Assembly (NCBI GenBank): GCA_030740135.1
Contig: JASLXW010000085.1
Span: forward strand, 5,895-11,226
From: Nitrospinota bacterium
GTDB lineage: Bacteria > UBA8248 > JACPRG01
Length of the DNA stretch: 5,332 nt
Direction: 5' to 3'
Part shown: in pieces, positions 1-5,332 of the stretch
How positions within the stretch are numbered: the stretch's first letter is position 1
Layout of the letters: each line of letters begins with the position of its first letter
The notes under the pieces: model-generated
Databases searched by the model: none
Told to the model about the DNA's origin: nothing
The model's input: only the letters and a program-made list of their open reading frames with translations
Translations under genes and position numbers: made by a program

Positions 1-1
1 G

Positions 2-988
2 GCCGAGTTGGTTCGTTATGGAGAGGAACTAGGCTACGAATTTGCTATCTTGGCTGACCGTCGGCGGGATGTCTTTGTCACCCTGACCTTGGCGGCCCAG
101 GCGACGTCGCGCATCCAGCTCTGGTGCGGCGTCGTGAATCCATACGTCCGTCATCCCATCATCAACGCCAATGCCATTGCCACCGTAGATGAGTTGGCTC
201 CCGGACGGCTTGTACTGGGCTACGGGGCGGGCAACGTGACCGAGCTGGTTCCCCAGATGGGCTTCGACCGGAGGAGATCCTACGAGCGCGTCCATGAAGC
301 GATTCAGATTGTTCGTCAAGCACTGGACCAATCCGACGTCCAGTTTGAAGGCAAACACTTCCGCGCTAACGGTGAGGAGCTGGGGCTCAAAACCGAACAT
401 AAAATTCCCATCTTCGTGGCGGGCAATGGGCCGCGGATGCTGGCGGTGGGCGGCGAGCTGGCGGACGGCGTCATCACCCAATACACGAATCCGACCCTGT
501 TCACAAAAGCCATGGAAGCCGTCCGGCGCGGGGCCGAGCGCGGGGGAAAGGATCCGTCGGGGGTGGAAGTCGTTTGGGAGGGAGCCCTGGTGGTCACCGA
601 CGAGGACATCGAGAAACCCTCGGACGCCGTCCCGCTCTCCTGGGCGACCAACTGCCTGCTCTTCACACCCCCCAAATGGCTAGAGGAGTACGGCGTCACG
701 GCTGAAACCCTGGACCGGATTCGGGAGAGTTACCGGGTTGGGGCCCACGTCGATGCAAAGACCGCGGCCAGCTACGAGCGGGAATTATTGGAAGAGGGGA
801 TCGTAACCGAAGACATGGTCGACATGTACAGCATCGCCGGAAGTCCCGCGCAGTGCGCCGCCAGGATCCGGGCATTGGAGGAGCTGGGTCTAACAAAGGT
901 GGCCCTGTGGATCTCCACGTCGGATCCGGACGGCAAGCGGGAAATCATCCGGTCCGTGGCTGAAAAGCTGGTCCCCCTATTTCGTTGA
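2..988 (+). CDS. LLM class flavin/F420-dependent oxidoreductase, 5'-partial
   Basis: This is the C-terminal part of a luciferase-like monooxygenase family enzyme. The reading frame is open to the left edge through GCC GAG before the first possible start (TTG at 8), and the first visible residues already lie in the helix that follows beta-strand 1, so about 20-30 N-terminal residues and the true start are outside the window. Numbering from the TTG codon: VVNPYVRHP at 42-50, ELAPGRLVLGYGAGN at 62-76, and PIFVAGNGPRMLAVGGEL at 134-151 followed by ADGVI. Together these are the hallmarks of the Mer-like (methylenetetrahydromethanopterin reductase-like) branch of the TIM-barrel family. The C-terminal part from about 274 has the usual AGSPAQ segment and a helix that closes the barrel. 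The family uses FMN or F420 in the cytoplasm to oxidise or reduce varied small molecules; neither cofactor nor substrate can be decided here. It ends at TGA 986-988, converging on hyuB. The family call is firm and the reaction is unknown. Confidence 0.9.
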   Translation, partial: AELVRYGEELGYEFAILADRRRDVFVTLTLAAQATSRIQLWCGVVNPYVRHPIINANAIATVDELAPGRLVLGYGAGNVTELVPQMGFDRRRSYERVHEAIQIVRQALDQSDVQFEGKHFRANGEELGLKTEHKIPIFVAGNGPRMLAVGGELADGVITQYTNPTLFTKAMEAVRRGAERGGKDPSGVEVVWEGALVVTDEDIEKPSDAVPLSWATNCLLFTPPKWLEEYGVTAETLDRIRESYRVGAHVDAKTAASYERELLEEGIVTEDMVDMYSIAGSPAQCAARIRALEELGLTKVALWISTSDPDGKREIIRSVAEKLVPLFR

Positions 989-1101
989 GCCTAAGGACGG
1001 CAGCGGAACGATATTTCTGCTGACCTTTTGTAAGTTTCACTGCCCAAAGGAAGCTTGCAGGCAGGCTTTCCGGGATTCGGGCAAGGACTCCTTGGGTTTG
1101 T
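989..1101. other. Convergent intergenic gap, possible weak terminator hairpins
   Basis: These 113 bases separate the ends of the oxidoreductase and hyuB, where both transcripts must stop. Two weak inverted repeats are visible. GGAAGC (1049-1054) faces GCTTTCC (1065-1071) across a 10-base loop, with one bulged T. CAAGGACTCCTTG (1082-1094) is a near-palindrome followed on the plus strand by GGTTTGTTT. Neither has a strong G+C stem plus a run of T, so no standard intrinsic terminator is called on either strand. No small gene was found here. Confidence 0.3.
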
Positions 1102-2859
1102 TTACGGGGTGCCACTCGGCCGCTGGGACCGGATGGCCTGTGTTGCCTTGGGATCGATTTCTTTCGTTTCTGGATCCAGAACGACTCCGTAGACTTCGTG
1201 GGCCCGCTCGACGGACACGAAACCCTCGAGGATATCCTCCAGGACTGCTTGAGGGTCCCGGGCGAACGGGTCTCCCCACCCTCCGCCCCCAGGAGTTGCT
1301 GCGATGACGCGGTCATCGCGCCCAATTCGGACCGTCACTTTTGGAGGGAGCGATTTCTTTTTCTCCTGACCGGCCTCAATGAGGAAACACCATCCAGGCC
1401 CCGCCGCGCCTCCTCCCAAGGCACCCCACGGGGGAACTTCAAACCTTTCCGATGAGAGAGTCAGCGTCGTTTCTTCGCTGTGAATCTCCAGATCCCGGTA
1501 AATTCCGAATCCGCCGCGGAACCGACCCGGCCCCTCACTGTTCTCAATGAGCCCGTAGCCTCGAACACGGAGGGGGTACGTGGTTTCGATCACTTCAACG
1601 GGCGCGTTCCGAGTATTACTCATATGGCAGTGGACCCCGCTCATGCCGTCTCGATCTGGAAGGCCGCCCTGTCCGCCTCCGAAGGTTTCGATGTAATTGA
1701 AGTGTTTACGTCCCCCCGGATCCCATCCGCCGATATTCAAAAGGCTCATGGCTCCGTGACAGCCCGCGACTACCCGATCCGGTACCGCCTGAAGGAAGCA
1801 GCCCAGGATGGTGTCCACGAGCCTTTGGGAAGTGGCGATATTGGCGTTGCAGACCGCCGCCGGCCGGGTCGCGGCTAGAATGGAGCCTTCCCGGATCACG
1901 ATGTGGATGGGTCGGTGGATCCCTGCATTCGTCGGGCAGTCTGGATCCACAACGCACTTCACGGTGTAATAAACCGCCGCTTCGACGGCGGGTCGCCTGC
2001 AATTGATCGGGCCTTCCACCTGGTCACTGCAACCGGAGAAGTCGGCCGTCAACTCTTCGTCGGAGATGGTCAGTTTGGTGGCGATGCGAATCGGCTCGGA
2101 CCGGATCCCGTCGCCCTCGAGGCAATCCTCGAACTCGTAGACGCCGTTGGGAACGAGGCGAAGCCCTTCGCGAATTCGGCGGTCGCTGTAGTCCATCACC
2201 TCCCGCATAAACTCTTCGACCTGTTCCTCGCCCATTCGGTTGAACAACTCGCAGACCCGGCGCTTACCGACTTCGTTTGCAGCGAACTGTGCCAGGAGGT
2301 CCCCCTGGAATTCAGAGGGCGTGCGGACATTCCGGCGCATCAAAGCCAGTAGATCCTCTTGAAGGACCCCTTCCCGGCGAATCCTCACCGGTGGAATCTG
2401 GAGTGCTTCCTGGTAGATCTCCCTGACACCGAAAGGCATGCTCCCGGGCGCGTAACCTCCGACGTCCACGTGGTGGGCCATGTTGGCCAGCAAGGCGACC
2501 AAGTTCCCGCGGTAATAGACGGGAGAGATCACCGCGATATCGTTCATATGCCCGGGACCCTCCGGGTATGGGTCGTTGACGAGCAGGTCATCTCCGGGGT
2601 GCAACGTGTCCGCGGGAAAATGTCGAAGGACGGCCTTCACGGTCGGCCCCATGACTCCGAGATGAAGCGGAGTTCCGAGTTCCGACTGGGCGACCACCTC
2701 GCCTGTGGGCGCATAAATGGCGGCCGAGCAGTCGCGCCGATCCTTGATGTTTGTCGAGTGGCTCGTCCGGACGAGGGCGGCGACCATCTCGTCGGAAATG
2801 GAGGAAAAGGCTTTGATCATGACTTGAAGGGTGATGGGGTCAAAACTGCCAGTCGTCAT
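1102..2859 (-). CDS. hyuB: Hydantoinase B/oxoprolinase family protein (HyuB-type catalytic subunit)
   Basis: This is a full-length 585-residue hydantoinase B family subunit. In characterised relatives (N-methylhydantoinase, caprolactamase, 5-oxoprolinase, acetone carboxylase) it carries the metal site and completes the reaction on the substrate phosphorylated by the HyuA partner. Visible signatures: FDPITLQVM at 6-14; DRRDCSAAIY at 40-49; NDPYPEGPGHMNDI at 95-108; MAHHVDVGG at 127-135; ADFSGCSDQVEGPIN at 272-286; PTNAGIHRPI at 309-318; ETFGGGQGG at 391-399; GPGRFRGG at 443-450; TPGGGGWGDP at 522-531; and a C-terminal RDP...VLEDILEGFVS...YGVVL tail. D43, H104, D107 and H129 match the spacing of the metal ligands I recall for caprolactamase and acetone carboxylase. 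The ATG at 2859-2857 sits 14 bases after the hyuA stop. That gap reads GAGGAAAAGGACAA, giving two overlapping ribosome-binding options, GAGGA and AAGGA. The start aligns with the normal family N-terminus. No truncation or frameshift is seen. Substrate is not determinable; the size fits hydantoin/lactam hydrolases rather than the longer acetone carboxylase subunit. Confidence 0.95.
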   Translation of the reverse strand: MTTGSFDPITLQVMIKAFSSISDEMVAALVRTSHSTNIKDRRDCSAAIYAPTGEVVAQSELGTPLHLGVMGPTVKAVLRHFPADTLHPGDDLLVNDPYPEGPGHMNDIAVISPVYYRGNLVALLANMAHHVDVGGYAPGSMPFGVREIYQEALQIPPVRIRREGVLQEDLLALMRRNVRTPSEFQGDLLAQFAANEVGKRRVCELFNRMGEEQVEEFMREVMDYSDRRIREGLRLVPNGVYEFEDCLEGDGIRSEPIRIATKLTISDEELTADFSGCSDQVEGPINCRRPAVEAAVYYTVKCVVDPDCPTNAGIHRPIHIVIREGSILAATRPAAVCNANIATSQRLVDTILGCFLQAVPDRVVAGCHGAMSLLNIGGWDPGGRKHFNYIETFGGGQGGLPDRDGMSGVHCHMSNTRNAPVEVIETTYPLRVRGYGLIENSEGPGRFRGGFGIYRDLEIHSEETTLTLSSERFEVPPWGALGGGAAGPGWCFLIEAGQEKKKSLPPKVTVRIGRDDRVIAATPGGGGWGDPFARDPQAVLEDILEGFVSVERAHEVYGVVLDPETKEIDPKATQAIRSQRPSGTP

Positions 2860-2873
2860 TTGTCCTTTTCCTC

Positions 2874-4940
2874 TCAGCGTTTTCGAATGTGAAGATGGAG
2901 GATTCCGTAACCATCCACCTCGGCCTCGTCGCCGGGGAGGAAGAGGACCGTCGAGTCGAGCTGCTCGATGATCGCAGGCCCGCTCAACCGGTCTCCCGGC
3001 CGGAGGCGGTGGCGGTCGTACACGGGGGTGTCCACGGGTCCTTCAAACCAGACGGGGCGGTGCTCCACTAACGCCCGGCTCGGGCCTCCGGTGGCATCGA
3101 GGGATTCCTTCTGGAAATCGGCCTTGGTGGTCTCCCCGACTGCCACGACACGCACGTTGACAAGCTGAACGGGATAATCGGAACGTCGGTAGCCGTAGAC
3201 TTCTTCATAGCGTTTGTGAAACTCGTCCACCGCAATGCGCCAAGCCGCGGTCTGATCGGACCCATTGGGTGAAAAGGGAATGTTAAGGCTGGAGCCCTGC
3301 CCCTGGTAGCGAAGGTCGATGCTTCGGACAAAGCGGGCCGAACCGAAGGGAATACCTTCTTCCACCATCTGGCGGCGGGCCTGCTCCTCGATTTCACTGA
3401 AGGCCTCTTCCGCTCCGGCGAGGTCGGCGTCTTCCAAAAGCTCTAGGTCTAGGGGCAAGGTTCTCACATAGTCCCTTCGCAGGTCCGCCATGAGAAGGCC
3501 CACCGCTGAATTCACGCCTGGCGCAGGAGGAACCAGAACGTGAGGGATGTCCATTTCCCTGGCGAGATCCGCGGCGTGTAGGGGGCCGCATCCGCCGAAG
3601 GCGATCAGGGCAAAATCCCGCGGGTCGTGTCCCTTCTCGACCGACAGGTACCGAATCCCCTGGACCATCGTGGCGTTCACGATGCGGATGATTCCCGTGG
3701 CCGCCTCCTCGATGGACAGGCCCAGGGGACGGCTCACGCGCTCCCCCACGGCCCGCCGGCCCGCCTCCAAGTCCAGACCCATTCCTCCCCCCAGGAGGCC
3801 CCGTGGCCCCAGGCGACCCAGCACCAGGTTGGCATCCGTCACGGTTGCTTCCGTTCCTCCCCGGCAGTAACAAGCCGGACCGGGGTCGGCCCCGGCGCTG
3901 TGGGGTCCTACCTGGAGCAACCCTCCGGGGTCGATCCAAGCGATGCTTCCGCCCCCGGCCCCCACCGTGTGAATCTCAATGGCCGGAACCTGGATGGCAT
4001 GTCCTGCGATCTCGGTTTCGGTCGTGTAGTTGAGTTCGCCGCCCAGACTGACGGCCACATCGGCGCTTGTGCCCCCCATGTCGATGGTGATGGCGTTTGG
4101 GAGCCCTGCCTTCTCGGCCAGCCGGGCGGCCGATAACGCCCCTCCCGCCGGGCCGGAAAGAATAGTGTGCACGCAGTTTTCCTGGGCGGTCTTGAAGGTC
4201 ACCAGGCCCCCATTGGACTGCATCACATGAACGGGGCAGGTCACCCCCGAATCCCTCAGTCCTTCTTCAAGGCGGATAAGGTATCTGGAGACGACGGGTT
4301 GGACGTACGCATTGACGACTGTCGTGCTCATTCGCTCGTACTCTTTGATCTCTGGGAGAATATCACTGGAGAGAGAGAGCTCCACGTTCGGAACGAGTTC
4401 TCTTAGGATCTCGGCTGCCCGGCGTTCATGATTGGGGTTCGCGTAGGAGTGGAGAAAACATATGCCCACCGACATGATGCTCAATGACCGAATCTTTGCG
4501 GCGATCTCTCGGACTTCATCCTCATTCAGAGGATCCAGCACGTTCCCATGGCCGTCGAGACGCTCGGACACTTCAATCCTGAACCGGCGTTTAACAAAAG
4601 GCGGAGGACGATGAACCTTAAAGTGGTACAGGCTCGGGCGGTCCTGCCGAACGATGTGAAGCACGTCCCGGAAACCACGCGTAACCAGCAAAACCGTATT
4701 CGCGCCTTTGCCCTCCAAAACCGTGTTCGTGGCCACGGTCGTCCCGTGAATGAATCCCGTCAGCGACTCCGCCTTTACGCCCGTCTCTGATTCAATCTTC
4801 TCAAGGGCGTCCAGGACGGCCTTGCCCGGGCTGGCAGGAACGGAAGGCACCTTCGTGTGATGGAGGCGACTGTCGCTTTCGTCGAGGACGACAATGTCCG
4901 TGAATGTCCCGCCTGTGTCTACTCCGATCCGATAGCCCAT
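2874..4940 (-). CDS. hyuA: Hydantoinase A/oxoprolinase family protein (HyuA-type ATP-binding subunit)
   Basis: This is a complete 688-residue hydantoinase A family subunit, expected to bind ATP and phosphorylate the substrate carbonyl in a cytoplasmic complex with HyuB. The N-terminal domain opens with the phosphate-binding IGVDTGGTFTD (5-15), followed by HGTTVATNTVLE (65-76) and EYERMSTTVVNAYV (200-213). The central actin-like ATPase core has MQSNGG (240-245), SGPAGG (262-267), DMGGTSAD (287-294), GAGGGSIAWID (327-337), GPHSAGADPGPACY (345-358) and TDANLVLGR (368-376). Then come FGGCGPLHA (448-456), PPAPGVNSAVGLLMADL (471-487), DLRYQGQGSSL (542-552) and the closing GPAIIEQLDSTVLFLPG (654-670). 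The ATG at 4940-4938 is chosen because the glycine-rich phosphate loop follows at once, as in the family; AGGAA lies 8 bases upstream on the minus strand. It is the first gene of a two-gene operon with hyuB. Length fits N-methylhydantoinase or caprolactamase large subunits, not a fused ~1,290-residue oxoprolinase. No defect is visible. The substrate remains unknown. Confidence 0.95.
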   Translation of the reverse strand: MGYRIGVDTGGTFTDIVVLDESDSRLHHTKVPSVPASPGKAVLDALEKIESETGVKAESLTGFIHGTTVATNTVLEGKGANTVLLVTRGFRDVLHIVRQDRPSLYHFKVHRPPPFVKRRFRIEVSERLDGHGNVLDPLNEDEVREIAAKIRSLSIMSVGICFLHSYANPNHERRAAEILRELVPNVELSLSSDILPEIKEYERMSTTVVNAYVQPVVSRYLIRLEEGLRDSGVTCPVHVMQSNGGLVTFKTAQENCVHTILSGPAGGALSAARLAEKAGLPNAITIDMGGTSADVAVSLGGELNYTTETEIAGHAIQVPAIEIHTVGAGGGSIAWIDPGGLLQVGPHSAGADPGPACYCRGGTEATVTDANLVLGRLGPRGLLGGGMGLDLEAGRRAVGERVSRPLGLSIEEAATGIIRIVNATMVQGIRYLSVEKGHDPRDFALIAFGGCGPLHAADLAREMDIPHVLVPPAPGVNSAVGLLMADLRRDYVRTLPLDLELLEDADLAGAEEAFSEIEEQARRQMVEEGIPFGSARFVRSIDLRYQGQGSSLNIPFSPNGSDQTAAWRIAVDEFHKRYEEVYGYRRSDYPVQLVNVRVVAVGETTKADFQKESLDATGGPSRALVEHRPVWFEGPVDTPVYDRHRLRPGDRLSGPAIIEQLDSTVLFLPGDEAEVDGYGILHLHIRKR

Positions 4941-4964
4941 CGCAGTTTTTCCTGGGTATTCTTT

Positions 4965-5099
4965 CTACAAGGTGGACGGCACCGCTGGATATCTCTGATT
5001 TCGGCCGACGTGATTCAAAAATCGCTCAATGAGTTCCGTTCCGCCAACAACAGGAAAGACCCGAAACCCCAAACCAGGGCCACGGGATACCGGCCCCAT
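4965..5099 (-). CDS. Possible small leader ORF upstream of hyuA (44 aa), weak
   Basis: A short frame begins at ATG 5099-5097 and ends at TAG 4967-4965, leaving 24 bases to the hyuA start. The bases before the ATG, GAGGCGGAGATTG, offer a ribosome-binding match (GAGG 9 bases upstream or GGAG 4 bases upstream). The 44-residue product begins MGPVSRGP, ends RYPAVPSTL, and carries a helical-looking stretch ELIERFLNHVGRNQ. It has no membrane segment, cysteine motif, regulatory codon run or family resemblance that I recognise. The hairpin at 5077-5096 starts immediately after its start codon and would hinder initiation. A chance ORF of this length is quite likely in G+C-rich DNA. The alternative reading is plain untranslated leader. 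Confidence 0.15.
   Translation of the reverse strand: MGPVSRGPGLGFRVFPVVGGTELIERFLNHVGRNQRYPAVPSTL
5077..5096 (-). terminator. Bulged GC hairpin upstream of hyuA, possible weak terminator
   Basis: On the minus strand GGGC-CGG pairs with CCG-TG-GCCC around a TATC loop: seven G-C pairs with a two-base bulge. The downstream minus-strand bases, TGGTTTGGGGTTTCGGG, contain T clusters but no clean T run. It could end transcription from a gene to the right of the window, attenuate hyuA, or be fortuitous. The stem is seen directly; any terminator role is inference. Confidence 0.2.
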
Positions 5100-5184
5100 C
5101 AATCTCCGCCTCGAAACATTCCTCGCGGGGCAAAACTGACAGGGGGGCTCTCCCGCTATCCCCTAACACGTTGAAAGACCCAAA

Positions 5185-5230
5185 CGTCAGCGAATTCCTG
5201 GATGCAGAAACCCTCCTTACAGGAATGACG
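5185..5230. repeat. Interrupted inverted repeat, CGTCATTCCTG type
   Basis: ATTCCTG (5194-5200) is the perfect inverse of CAGGAAT (5220-5226). The flanks CGTC (5185-5188) and GACG (5227-5230) also pair, giving an 11-bp stem interrupted by a five-base bulge (AGCGA) on the left arm, with a 19-base loop. The arm sequence CGTCATTCCTG resembles the widespread class of small palindromic intergenic repeats built on CGTCATTCC...GGAAT found in many bacterial genomes. Read on the minus strand, the loop contains TAAGGAGGG, close to an ideal Shine-Dalgarno sequence, with no usable start after it. Whether it is a repeat copy, a structured leader element or both cannot be told from one copy. Confidence 0.4.
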
Positions 5231-5332
5231 ACGGATTCCCGCGGCGAGCGTCTTGAGTTCTCTCTTCGGTGAAGGAGTCCGAGCGTGCCAAGCAGCCTCA
5301 GGGGCAGACGAGCTTGCGAAAATGAAGAGCGG

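Larger units (their letters stand above)
4941..5332. other. hyuA upstream region, no confident gene
   Basis: These 392 bases precede the hyuA start and should hold its promoter and untranslated leader, read on the minus strand. I see no good sigma-70 promoter: the best pair, TTGAAT with a GAGATA-like -10 about 17 bases on, matches poorly in the second box. No tRNA, CRISPR or insertion sequence end is apparent. Two minus-strand frames stay open from the right edge (to 5156 and to 5026), but neither shows a recognisable domain or a start placed behind a ribosome binding site. The region is rich in short inverted repeats, listed separately. Confidence 0.6.

Noticed and set aside
29..699. Antisense and shifted-frame ORFs over the LLM oxidoreductase
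   Set aside because: The plus-strand frame has unambiguous LLM-family motifs across its whole length; the overlapping frames have none.
1903..2892. Two consecutive plus-strand ORFs (149 and 177 codons) opposite hyuB
   Set aside because: Both are complements of strongly conserved hyuB sequence and show no family signature of their own; they are shadow frames.
3394..3939. 181-codon minus-strand ORF inside hyuA in another frame
   Set aside because: It lies wholly within a gene with clear family motifs, and its product is a low-complexity mix rich in G, R and P, typical of a shifted frame in G+C-rich DNA.
3627..4136. 169-codon plus-strand ORF opposite hyuA
   Set aside because: It is antisense to the conserved ATPase core, has no recognisable domain, and its composition mirrors the codon bias of hyuA.
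4985..5025. Possible sigma-70 promoter for hyuA (TTGAAT plus a GAGATA-like box)
   Set aside because: The second box matches the -10 consensus at only about two of six positions.
5141..5164. Inverted repeat AGGGG...CCCCT upstream of hyuA
   Set aside because: Only five outer pairs, with an inner sequence that pairs poorly and no T run; expected by chance in G+C-rich sequence.
4857..5174. 105-codon plus-strand ORF spanning the hyuA start
   Set aside because: It overlaps the hyuA N-terminus in antisense, continues into the repeat-rich leader, and has no domain and no clear ribosome binding site.
5026..5331. Minus-strand frame open from the right edge for about 101 codons
   Set aside because: It is rich in R and S, has no ATG start, no recognisable motif, and runs through the inverted repeats. 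It could be the tail of a gene starting outside the window, but nothing supports coding.
5156..5332. Second minus-strand frame open from the right edge, 58 codons to a TAG
   Set aside because: It has no recognisable C-terminal motif and also passes through the repeat at 5185-5230. A partial gene end cannot be excluded but is not supported.

Overview
The window holds three protein-coding genes on a G+C-rich background (roughly 60%, by eye) and has the look of a free-living environmental bacterium. The mix of a Mer-like luciferase-family oxidoreductase with split hydantoinase/oxoprolinase genes is common in soil and sediment lineages such as Actinobacteria, Chloroflexi, Rokubacteria/Methylomirabilota and relatives. 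The sequence does not allow a firmer assignment.

Layout. Positions 2-988 (+) carry the C-terminal ~328 residues of a luciferase-like (LLM class) flavin- or F420-dependent oxidoreductase whose N-terminus lies left of the window. A 113-base convergent gap (989-1101) follows. The minus strand then carries a two-gene operon read right to left: hyuA (4940-2874, 688 aa, ATP-binding subunit) and hyuB (2859-1102, 585 aa, metal-binding catalytic subunit). Only 14 bases separate them, and these include the hyuB ribosome binding site. Both subunits look full length and intact. Their sizes fit the stand-alone N-methylhydantoinase/caprolactamase/5-oxoprolinase-type heteromers better than acetone carboxylase, whose subunits are larger and come with a third small subunit. 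The right end (4941-5332) is the upstream region of hyuA. It has no convincing gene, but it holds a weak 44-codon ORF with a plausible ribosome binding site and several inverted repeats. One of these is an 11-bp interrupted repeat of CGTCATTCCTG type whose loop, read on the minus strand, contains a near-perfect Shine-Dalgarno sequence.

How the genes may work together. HyuA and HyuB should form one enzyme that uses ATP to phosphorylate and open a cyclic amide (lactam, hydantoin or 5-oxoproline type), or activates a carbonyl substrate. The oxidoreductase converges on this operon and so is not co-transcribed with it. A shared catabolic pathway is possible but is inference only. I found no strong evidence of a new biological system; the core genes belong to known families whose substrate cannot be read from this sequence. 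The least explained part is the hyuA leader region.
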